Position numbers and translations under genes: made by a program. From positions 26,448,349 through 26,512,348 of the forward strand of contig CM075853.1 of the NCBI GenBank assembly GCA_037975125.1: a stretch of 64,000 nt of DNA, written 5' to 3'. Of this stretch, positions 37,577-47,193 are shown one piece after another. How positions within the stretch are numbered: the stretch's first letter is position 1; every line of letters begins with the position of its first letter. The notes below the pieces were generated by a model. That model was not told the origin of the DNA and searched no databases. It was given only the letters and a program-made list of their open reading frames with translations. This DNA is from Latrodectus hesperus (taxonomy: Eukaryota > Arthropoda > Arachnida > Araneae > Theridiidae).

Positions 37577-38088
37577 ATAATTATAAATAATATATATGAT
37601 TAAACACATTCAGAGAAATATAATTTATAAGAATCACTTCCTATATCTATAAATATATAAATGAAAAGAGAATAGCAATATAAAGTCGCGAGTATGATCA
37701 AAGCTCACACGTTTCACTGACAATCTGCAAGTGAAATGAATATTAATTTTTATAATTATAAATAATATATATGATTTAACACATTCAGAGAAATATAATT
37801 TATAAGAATCACTTCCTATATCTATAAATATATAAATGAAAAGAGAATAGCAATATAAAGTCGCGAGTATGATCAAAGCTCACACGTTTCACTGACAATC
37901 TGCAAGTGAAATGAATATTAATTTTTATAATTATAAATAATATATATGATTTAACACATTCAGAGAAATATAATTTATAAGAATCACTTCCTATATCTAT
38001 AAATATATAAATGAAAAGAGAATAGCAATATAAAGTCGCGAGTATGATCAAAGCTCACACGTTTCACTGACAATCTGCAAGTGAAATG
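37577..38088. repeat. 175-bp tandem triplication
   Basis: Three nearly identical 175-bp units; the GAATCACTTCCTATATC block recurs at about 37630, 37805 and 37980. The unit is the inner part of the right arm of inverted repeat 1, single-copy in the left arm. Two identical 80-codon minus ORFs are a by-product. Confidence 0.95.
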
Positions 38089-38226
38089 ATATAATTAAGC
38101 TAATAATTAAGAGCAAATTTCAATGCGCATGCGCGAAAATTTAGAAAGATGGGAGTAACAGATGTAAATTCAACAGCCGTCAAGGATTAGCTCTGGGAGA
38201 AATTTTCGCCGCCCTTATCCGCTTGT
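37577..38226 (-). repeat. Right arm of long-range inverted repeat 1
   Basis: Inverted partner of 34485-34815, expanded by the 175-bp triplication. Contains TGCGCATGCGCG at about 38124-38135. Confidence 0.8.
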
Positions 38227-38248
38227 CCTTTCTGACCACGTCTGTCGG

Positions 38249-38364
38249 ACAAGCTTCTAGTGACCAAGTCAGCGTTAAGCGAAACATAAACAAACAAATC
38301 ATTCAACGCATGCGCAGTTAGGTAAAACGTTCAGACATTTTGCGCATGTCCAGAGCTTTACGGA
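38249..38364 (+). repeat. Left arm of long-range inverted repeat 2
   Basis: 116 bp, inverse of 42581-42696 with six mismatches (about 95% identity) and no gaps. Contains AACGCATGCGCAGTTAGGTA and TTTTGCGCATG. The arm starts only 23 bp after inverted repeat 1 ends. Confidence 0.9.
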
Positions 38365-41300
38365 GTATCAAACTATTAAAACATGCGCTAATGGAAAAGC
38401 GACAGTGGATGTGTTTATTTATAGCTGAAATATTAATCAGTGTAACAGAATATATAAGCAAATAAATTCACATCATGTAGAATTTTATGAGCTGTTAATT
38501 AATTAATAAAAGATGCTTTCAATTTTTTTTAAGATGTGAATTTTTATTTCCATTATGTATGGAAATGCTTTGAAATAGTAATGAGATGTGATTTATATGA
38601 ATTATTTTGAAAAACTTTAATGATAATTTTTTTAGGCTTTGCCTCAAAAAAAGTAACATTCTCTCATGAATATACTCTCTATTATTTATATAATGCTAAA
38701 AATCATAGAAGAAATTAATTAGTAATGCTAACATTCAGATGTAAACAGTTGATAAAACAGTCAACAAATTTTAAAGTGAACTGTATTTAAGAGAAAATTT
38801 TATTGTAAATGACTAAATGCTGAATTATGATGTGGTTACTTAAAACAAAAAATATTAGCTATCTAAGTAAGGTAATATAAAAGAAAACTACAAATTAGTT
38901 AAGGAGGAAAATAAAGATTTTGAGGTTTGGAAAACCTAAATTTTTGATAGAATGTGTATCTTGTTTCATTAAGAGAATGCTTCTAGAAAAATTGTGTGAC
39001 CACCTTTCTGTTAATACAACTTTTTTGAAGAGATAACAGAAAAGTAGTCATACATATTTTTTCGATGATAGATAATTTGCCAAAAATTAAAATAATTTAT
39101 ATGCAATAAAACATAATGGGTTTGATTGCAGATTTAATTAGATTGAAACAGCAATAATTTTATATGAAAAATTAATTGTGATGGAACTTTAAAAATATAT
39201 TGTAATATGTTATTCACTGATTATGTAGGTGACATAAAGATAATGTTCTTTTTAGTATTAACTAAGCACTCTGATATTTTCATTTATTTAATATCTCATA
39301 AATTTATTAAAGTAAGAATCTAAATCTTTGTAAGCAATGCTGTGTTCATCTTGAGTCATTTGATACAGCATCACAACCTTATGATTGTATAAATCATCCC
39401 ACATAAAGGTTTGCTTTTATACTTGTGGCTCCTCTCATGCACTTTAAGACAGTAATAGTTAATTCATTAGTAATTCGTTCAATAAATAAAGTAAATAATT
39501 TTACTTTTTTTGGAATGCCAATACGTAATGTTTTAGCTGAATGGTGGCATTGACTATGGTTAGTTTTTCTTTCTTTTTATACAATGCTATGTAAGAGCCT
39601 GAGTAAGGCAAGGGCATATGATGCAGTCGTCCTGGGCACTCAAATCAAAGTTCATTTAGTAATATTAATCAAATCTAACCATTTGCTTAATTAAATAAAA
39701 AGATTGTTGTTGTGAAGCAAAGGAGGGCCCCAAAGAAAATTTTGTCTTGGTTCCCATTATGGTTAAGTGAGGTCCTCTGTGTATAAGATTTAATATTTAC
39801 ATAGCATTAAAAGACAGCTTCTTCATTTTTCACTTCAGTGTATGTCATTGTGAAAGATTATTCTCCCTTGATATTTTGTTATTTGGCAGTATTCAAATCA
39901 AGTAATCCATCATCATCTTTAAATCCCCGAAACAGAAAAAAATTATGTTTTTAATTTTCCACAATGAAAGATTGTTAGATTTATATTTTTTGTACTTTTA
40001 ATAAATAATGTGATATTGAAAGTTTTGTTGGTGCCAAACGAGTAGTATTCCTATAAAAGTGGTGCTAGACAGTAATTTTAGTAATAATAAACACACACAC
40101 ACACATACATATATATACTGTCTCATATATACATGAAAAAAATCTATTTTTATGTTTGCAAATATTAATTGTGCTAACATTTGGAATTATGAAGTTAATT
40201 TTTAATTATTTTAGATAATCTATTTACAAAAATAAGAGAAGTACATATTTGAATCAATGATGTTATCCTTTCTCTGCAGTAATATTTCTTTTTATATTAT
40301 TAAGGGCTACAGATTCCAGTAGAAAATGTGTATATAACTTTAAAAAAATTACAATTTAGAAAAAATAAAAATATTTATTTAGCTTTGTTCAAAAAGTTTT
40401 GGACAATGAAATAAAATCTTTTGTATAGTTCACTGATATATAAATCCAAGGAGGTGTGAAACTCTTTCCTAGGTGTTTCCTTTAGGTAGTAGATTAGATT
40501 TGGTTAGTTTGATGCTTAATGGTAATTTCTTGCACATGAAGGATACACTTAAGTGTATAGGGAAAAGCATAAGCAAAAACACTAATATATTATTTGCAAC
40601 TGTTTTTCAAAAATAAAAATTCTTTGTTTTAAATATTTTTTTCTATTCTTAGCACTAACATATAGATGACAATTGAAAAAGGAGGGGAAAAGACTTACAT
40701 CTTTCCTAATTGAAACGGAAGGAGTTTCAAAACAGATTGTTTCATTGTTTAAGTAATTTGCATCATCGCATTAGTACTTTTACAGAATTTAAATCAGTTT
40801 TAATTGTAGTTTAAATTAAGTAACAATAATGTTATCAAAATTTTGATGTTATAACGAAGTTTTTAAATCAGAGACCAACAAGCTGCTAAGTTTCATTCTA
40901 ATGTATGCTGCCTTCTCAATTCAATTCCAAACAAACAAAAATTTATTTATATTAGTAATATATAAAAAGTAATAAAATTTTGTAAAAATTTGATTACCTT
41001 TCAATCAAACATTTTATGTGTATTAACAAAATAAGATCCCTGTATATAATAAGTAAACAAAATTTTGTAAATATCTTCTGTCTGAAACAGATTGTTATTA
41101 AATTATAGCTTGTAAATGGAGTTCTGCTGCATATTCATAGCTCAATTTCTGAAAAGCATTGTAAATTTATTTACTTGTGCACTTTATCATTTTATTTGAT
41201 TTGCATTTTGAAATGTATCAGTTTTATGTTAACTTCATCAGGACTATTTACATTAAATATTAACAAATATATGTTTCACAACCTTTTTTTTGTTATAGAT

Positions 41301-42142
41301 ATTCTTTAATTGGACTATGTGTTTCTATATGAGCATCATTTGATCTGAAGTAAAATATCTTTACCTTTAAATCTGGAAGAAAAAAAACTTTTTATAAGTT
41401 GATATTAAATAGTCTTTCAAACGAATAAAATAGTGTTTTGAAAAATCTTTGATATTTTGTGATCAGAAGAAATAAATTATATCACATTCTAAATACAGAT
41501 ATAACTTAAATATTTAACAATTTTGCTTTTGAGGAAAAATCACCCAACTGAATTTATATTACTTTTAATAGCAAATTAAAGTTATTCTTCCTTATCAGGC
41601 TCAATATTTTAAACTTTGATGAGAAAAAAATTTTTTTTAAATAACAGTAGGTACTGAGTGAGTAATCTCTCACCACAACAACTTTCATTAAATTAAAAAA
41701 AACTTGTTTAAAATCATTGTTGAATAATTAAAGATTACATGCTTTCCACATTTATTAAAGTAAGAATTTTATTACATTTTAGTTCCACTGAATATTTTAT
41801 GGAACCATATTTACTACATAGCCTTCGTTTGTGTATTATATTCTACAATATATATATAAAAATTCAAACATATATTTATAATTTTTTCATAATCCTATAT
41901 AATTTAAATGAAGTTATTTACCAAATTTAAAGTTATAAATATGCTTATTTTTGTGTATAAAAACAAATCAAATAATGATTATATATCTGGTATGAATAAA
42001 CACAGAAAATCATAACACTAATTTTCATTTTACTACACAAATTTTCAAAAACAATAATTTATAGGCAGATTAAGTGATATTAAATTGTTGAACATTAAAA
42101 GTTGTATTTATAATAAAGCTTACAAACAATTTTAAAGTTATA
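38365..42142. other. AT-rich interior between inverted repeat 2 arms
   Basis: About 3.8 kb with no credible ORF. A short (CA)n is present near 40091. It may be intronic or a non-coding element interior. Confidence 0.45.
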
Positions 42143-42481
42143 TTATTTTAAATTTTCTCCTTTATGATTTAAAATTAATGCTAATGCTGATTTTTGACAC
42201 TCTTGTTCAGTAGGCTTTTGTAAATGTGAGGACTTTTTATGCCTTTTTTTTGGTTTGAAGGATCTTTGAGGGGTAATGCTTTTATTGGCTGGAACATTAC
42301 AAACTGAGGATACGTAAGACATTTCACAGCAAGATATTCCATCAATAGCTTTGGATGTACTTGCTAAACATGTGGTGTCTTTCTCAATGTTTTCTAAATG
42401 AAAATTTGATTCTATTCCAACATCGCATGATTCATCATCAGAAAAAGCACTTAGAGTACTTTCCGAATTCACATTCCGGCC
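42143..42481 (-). CDS. Exon-like ORF, unknown protein tail
   Basis: On the minus strand a CCTTTTCAG acceptor (AG at 42483-42482) opens an uninterrupted 112-codon frame to a stop at 42143. It is acidic/Ser-rich at first (SAFSDDESCDVG), Cys-containing in the middle, and has a basic nuclear-signal-like patch KPKKRHKK about 35 residues from the end. Composition is less AT-biased than its surroundings. No family is recognised. It looks like the last exon of a host or element gene, but no upstream exon or start codon was identified, so it could also be a pseudo-exon. A 27-bp piece of it (42309-42335) is duplicated just upstream at 42503-42529. Confidence 0.4.
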   Translation of the reverse strand, partial: GRNVNSESTLSAFSDDESCDVGIESNFHLENIEKDTTCLASTSKAIDGISCCEMSYVSSVCNVPANKSITPQRSFKPKKRHKKSSHLQKPTEQECQKSALALILNHKGENLK

Positions 42482-42580
42482 CTGAAAAGGCCTTTTTTTG
42501 AAGATACGTAAGACATTTCACAGCAAGATTTAACAAATGAAATCAAGTCAAAAGTATAAACACAAATAATGGCGCTGAAA

Positions 42581-42696
42581 TCCGTAAAGCTCTGGACGTG
42601 CGCAAAATGTCTGAACGTTTTACCTAACTGCGCATGCGTTGAATTATTTGTTTGTTTATGTTTCGCTCAACGCTTACTTTGTCACTAGACGCTTGT
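42581..42696 (-). repeat. Right arm of long-range inverted repeat 2
   Basis: Partner of 38249-38364. Ends exactly where a SINE starts (42697-42700). Contains GCGCATGCGTTG. Confidence 0.9.
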
Positions 42697-42699
42697 TTT

Positions 42700-42870
42700 G
42701 CCGAGCTGGCAGCCGAATGGTTAGCGCTCTTGCCTTCGGTTCATCAGTTCGTGTGTTCGAATCCCACCTTGGGTATGGTTGTTTGTAGTGGTTCGGAATC
42801 CACTTTAAACCGTAGGCTCCTGTCTAATTAGCCATCGTGTGCAAAAATTGACCGTTGAGTGACAAACAAA
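42700..42870 (+). mobile_element. tRNA-derived SINE
   Basis: The head GCCGAGCTGGCAGCCGAATG has A-box-like sequence around TGGCAGCCGAATGG and B box GTGTTCGAATCCCACC. The body GGAATCCACTTTAAACCGTAGG...CTAATTAGCC.TCGTGTGCAAAAA-TTGACCG ends GACAAACAAA. About 90% similar by eye to 44181-44337. Confidence 0.85.
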
Positions 42871-42873
42871 GCC

Positions 42874-42938
42874 AAACCGGGATTTGAACCCAGGATCCAC
42901 AGCTCAGGAGACAAGAAAGCTAACCACTCAGCTAGCCG
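42874..42938 (-). mobile_element. tRNA-like SINE head, opposite orientation
   Basis: On the minus strand GGCTAGCTGAGTGGTTAGC gives an A box (TAGCTGAGTGG), and TGGGTTCAAATCCCGG is a B box (one change from GGTTCGA). Only the head (about 65 bp) is present, abutting the preceding SINE tail. Confidence 0.65.
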
Positions 42939-42944
42939 ATAAAT

Positions 42945-43577
42945 ATAAGGACTCGAACAATGAGTCTTAAAAATGTTTTTGGAAATGCCGCATGTTTATG
43001 ATTCAGAATAGATATTTAATTCAATTTTCACTAAATATAAAATCATTAACCGCAAATATATACAGTATTTCACGTATATAAATATATGCATTATGCTGAA
43101 GTTGAAGTAATGTTGATAAAAATTTTATATATTGAAACAGTATTTGTGGCTAATGCTAAAATGAGTAGTTTGTATGTATAGTATTTATTAAATTATTGAA
43201 TTTGTATTCTATACATACTAATCTAGAATATGATGCTAGCTTCAGTAATTGAAATTTTTATGATTATAAATGAGAAAAATTATAAATTTAATGAATATTA
43301 TGTTAAAAAAATGGTATTAATTGTCAGGGGAATTAAAGAAATAATCTTTCAATATTTATTTATTTCTCAAACAATTTTTCCTGTCAATTATTAAGCATTA
43401 TTAATTTAAAAATTATGCATAATTTTATGATCAATATTATTCTTAAAGCAATCATTTAATATAAAAATTACTCTGTTTATTTAAATTTCTTACTGGTTTA
43501 TAATATATAATGATATATAACTTATTTCTATAACAAATTTGTCATTTTTAGCGGAGAATTATATATATGTATGTATA
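42945..43577. other. AT-rich intergenic, nothing recognised
   Basis: No gene or repeat structure noticed. Confidence 0.5.
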
Positions 43578-43749
43578 TACACTACTGGCCATTAAAATTG
43601 CTACATCAAGAAGGAATGCAAATAACAGAACGATATTTATTGGACACATACATTATAGTGGAAAGAACAAGTGATTACATTTACAGGAAATTAGGATGCA
43701 TAGATCTTGAGAAATCAGTACCCAGAGCAGCCACCTCTGGCTGCAATAG

Positions 43750-44925
43750 CAGCATTTATCCGCCTAGGCATGGAGTCAAACTGAGATTGTATGGCATGAA
43801 CGGGATATCTCAGTCCATGCAGCTTCAGACACTATGCCACAGTTCATCGACAGTAGTGGATGGTGAGTGATGGCGTGCCAATCGCTCGGCAACCATTGAG
43901 CTACACGTTCTCAATGGGTGACAGATCAGGAGAACGGGCTGGCCAGGGTAACAGTCGAACCTGTTCTGTATCAAGGAAGTTCAGAACAGTACGCGCAACA
44001 TGCGATCGTGCATTATCCTGTTGAAACAATGCATTAGGGAGGCCTCGAAGATGTGGCAGAGCCACGTGCCTTAACACACCGGAAATGTAACAGTTGCTGT
44101 TCAAAGTGCCGGTAATGTGAACAAGAGGTGATCGAGACGTGTATCCAATGGCACCCCATACCATCACTCCAGCAGATGGGCGAATGGTTAGCGCTCTTGC
44201 CTTCGGTTCAAAAGTTTGTGGGTTCGAATCCCACCTTGGGCATGGATGTTTGCAGTGGTTCGAAATCCACTTTAAGCCGTAAGTCCCGGTCTAATTAGCC
44301 CTCGTGTGCAAAAAATGACCGTTGAGCGACAAACAAACCAGCAGATGGGCCAGTATGGCGATGTCCAATGCAAGCTGGCAATCCGCGTTCTCCTCGATGC
44401 CTCCAAACACGGATGCGGCCATCATGGTCCTGTATACAGAACCGAGATTCATCTGTAAAGATGACGTGATGTCATTCCCGCGTCCAGGTTCGTCTCTGAT
44501 CACACCATTGAAGGTGCTCCTGTCTGTGACGCAGCGTCAATGGTAGCCGAAGCCATGGTCGCCGTGCAGACAATCCATGCCGCTGCAAACGTCGTCGAAC
44601 TGTTCGAGCAGAAACTTGTTGCCTTGCAAATGACTCCATTTCTCGACTCAGGGTTCGTGACGTGGCTGTACGATCACTTGTGACCATGCGGATAAGATGT
44701 CTGTCTTCTCTGCTGTTAGTGATGGGGGTCGCTGAGATCCTGCTTGACGTTCCGTATGATTGTCCTGAATCCATCGATTCCATATTCTGCTAACAGTCAT
44801 GGGGTCTCAACCGACGCGAGCAGCAATATTGCGGTACGATAAACCGCAATCCTGGTAGGCTATCATCCTTCCTCGATCAAAGTCAGACACGTGCTGATAG
44901 GCATTTCTTCTTCTTACACGAGGCA
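43750..44925 (-). pseudogene. Tc1-like transposase of element B, multiply broken
   Basis: Start Met at about 44925 (MPRVRRRNAYQHVSDFDRG). The helix-turn-helix region (RMIAYQDCGLSYRNIAARVG) ends at a TGA at 44807 (CGA expected). Frame 44783-44472 continues to TWTRE then TGA at 44472-44474, where Trp is expected. The catalytic block VIFTDESRF follows. A SINE (44181-44337) then splits the gene. ALFQQDNARSH and SPDLSPIENV follow at 44167-43901, ending in a stop where Trp is expected plus a one-base insertion. The D, D and E residues are all still visible. Inactive. Confidence 0.9.
44181..44337 (+). mobile_element. SINE inserted in Tc1 element B, 12-bp target duplication
   Basis: 157-bp 5'-truncated copy of the SINE at 42700-42870, from CGAATGGTTAGC to GACAAACAAA. 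Flanked by CCAGCAGATGGG at 44169-44180 and 44338-44349. Both copies derive from transposase sequence, so the insertion postdates the transposon. Confidence 0.93.
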
Positions 44926-45158
44926 TTACAACAACTTTCTTAGCCGAAAACAACGTTGAAACGGAAATTGAGTATGAGAGAACTGCTGTCAAATCTCTGG
45001 TTTTATACACATTGTAGATGTCGCTACTGTCGTCTGCTTTGTATGAATGCGCATAAAATCTAATCATTTGCATATCACAGCAAGTTCTACCTGTCATGCA
45101 AATTTCACGTGTGTGGTGTGCCGCTTTCCTGGTGTAGCAATTTTAATGGCCAGTAGTG

Positions 45159-46234
45159 TGTATATATGTATGTATATATAAAAATTATTAATTATGCATA
45201 ACCTAAGTTAAATCTTTTAAAATAGTACTAAATATTTCATGAAATTTTGTAAAATTTAGATGTTGAATTCTAACCAAAGATTTTTTTAAAAAATCAATTA
45301 CTAATAATTTTGCTGTAAGACTATAAAAATTCACATCTTCAAATTGTGAAGTAAATTGGGCAAAAAAGTTATGTTCAACTGATTTTTATAAATATGTGAT
45401 TTAACTTTTAAGTTTTACTATATCACAAGCATTTAAATGTTTAAATGTAAAAAGTATTTCTCAAAGATTGTTACCTTCTTTTAAAATTAGATTTTTTTTC
45501 TCAAATATAATAAAAATTGGAAAAAACTTAATATTTCTTAAAAAATTCTGATGAATTACGTGCTATTGACTCTTTTATATAATTTTTTTAAATAACCAAT
45601 AAATTTTTCTATTGAAAATATACATACATAAAAAAATAAAGTTAACTTTTTTGTTTACATATTTTTATTGGATTTTGTCATTTTTCGGACTTAAAAGTAG
45701 TAAACATTCAATTTTAAGTAGATTTATGAGATTTGTTCTATTGTCAGACCATCTTTATTAACAGAAACAAAGTTGTCATGAAATCTTTAACACAAAAATC
45801 ACTCAAATATATTTAATCATATTTATAATTTTAAATGATAAAGATGATTAATTATCCGATTATATAGTCTAAGTTATAGATTTGAGGAGTAAGGGCTGTT
45901 CTATAGTTTTCATGAAATGAAGATTCATATTGTAACTAAAATTTACTTTTGTTTTTTGGGATAAGAAATTAATTTTCTAACTAAGAGAAAAATCATTATA
46001 TTTATCACGGCACCATCGCTCTGTTAAGGATAAAATCAAATATTGCTCTCCGTTCTTCAATTAAATGGCAAAATTTTCCCACTTAAAAGTTAATTTCTAA
46101 AATTTATACACAACACATATTTCGCAATATTTTAAATTTTCTGAAAAACTTAACTTTTAGTCAAAAATAAATTGAACTTCTTGGAGTTAGCTTATCTTTA
46201 AATTAAACTTTAAATTTTGTATAGTTTAAAAGCA
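45159..46234. other. AT-rich intergenic, nothing recognised
   Basis: No gene or repeat structure noticed. Confidence 0.5.
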
Positions 46235-46247
46235 TATACTGAAGAAT

Positions 46248-46803
46248 ATTATTATTATTTTATTACATTACATACATTCAGACTTGTATGCTTGATTCTT
46301 GAGATCCACTTGTAAGTCTTCGTCGATAATAGGACAAATAGCACAATGATAGATGTACAACCACAGAAGAATAACGAAGAAAACACCCAGGGCCACGGTG
46401 GGAATCGAACCCACACTCCTACGCTCTCAAGCGATTAGCGATGATGCTTTAGACCAGTGTTTCTCAACCGCCGGTCCGCGGACCGGTACCGGTCCGCAAG
46501 AAATATTTACCGGTCCGCGAAATATCCAGCTCCAGAATTTTCTAGGAGTTTTAATTAAGTTTTGGTGCTTTTATTTTCGATGCAATATTATATAAGTAAG
46601 TTGAATATACAAATGTAAATCATAACAAACAAAATGCTTTAAAAATTATGTATGTCTTCATGATTTATCTTTGTGAAAAATTGTGCATTGGGTCAAATTA
46701 TTAATATTACCGGTCCGCGCGAACGTGCCGAAATATTTTACCGGTCCTTGGAGTAAATTCAGTTGAGAAACACTGCTTTAGACCACTCAGCCACGGAGCG
46801 CCC
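46248..46803 (-). mobile_element. tRNA-derived SINE interrupted by a hAT MITE, 13-bp target duplication
   Basis: Minus-strand SINE. The head GGGCGCTCCGTGGCTGAGTGG (A box TGGCTGAGTGG) lies at the right, the B box GTGGGTTCGATTCCCACC at about 46392-46409, and a (TAA)n-like tail at the left end. Flanked by TATACTGAAGAAT at 46235-46247 and 46804-46816. Without the 321-bp MITE and its duplication the SINE is 227 bp. The head resembles a class II (Ser/Leu) tRNA. Confidence 0.92.
46455..46775. mobile_element. 321-bp hAT MITE with 8-bp target duplication
   Basis: Inverted termini CAGTGTTTCTCAAC / GTTGAGAAACACTG and direct copies of CTTTAGAC at 46447-46454 and 46776-46783. The 8-bp duplication and CAG...CTG ends define the hAT superfamily. 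Subterminal repeats of CCGGTCCGCG and ACCGGT are dense near the left end and recur near the right. No ORF, so non-autonomous. Inserted in the A-box/anticodon region of the SINE head. Confidence 0.96.
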
Positions 46804-46939
46804 TATACTGAAGAATCATGAGAAAAGAAATCTTATTTAGGTAAAAATTATTTCACTTTAAGTGAATTTTAATTTTGCTTTATACTGTCATTTCTATAAA
46901 ATAAATGCTGGGGAATGTAAAAAAGATTTTCAGAATATA

Positions 46940-47193
46940 TATCTTGGCAACAAGAGGTGCGCTGCTCCATTTTTCCAACTGAACCCTATTTTGGTGTGGA
47001 GTCCGACTTCCTCAGTACACACATGCCATAGGGACCCGTTTATAGGGTAGGCACTATTCACTCCACATTCATACAAGGAAAGGGCAAAGACAGGATAGAG
47101 AGAGAAAGTACATCCATGCCCGGACCGGGATTCGAACTCAGGACTTCCTTATCCTCAGTCAGGATCGCTGACCACTAGACAATTTGGGCGGCT
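46940..47193 (-). mobile_element. tRNA-derived SINE (family of 22101)
   Basis: The head at the right end has A box GTCTAGTGGTCAGC and B box GAGTTCGAATCCCGG, then CATGGATGTACTTTCTCTCT and a CCCTATAAACGGG block shared with the SINE at 22101-22417. The left end near 46940 is diffuse; target duplication not found. Confidence 0.8.

Larger units (their letters stand above)
43580..45158 (-). mobile_element. Tc1-like DNA transposon B with a nested SINE
   Basis: Termini CACTACTGGCCATTAAAATT then GCTACA (29 bp, near perfect) at both ends. TA precedes the left end; the right flank is TG then TA, so that copy of the duplication seems mutated. Size without the SINE is about 1.4 kb. It encodes a broken Tc1-type transposase on the minus strand and is a different family from transposon A. 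Confidence 0.93.

Noticed and set aside
43571..43870. 99-codon plus-strand ORF
   Set aside because: Antisense shadow of the Tc1-B transposase C-terminus and terminus.
46353..46595. 80-codon ORF with VGIEPTLLRSQ
   Set aside because: SINE B-box translation running into the hAT MITE.
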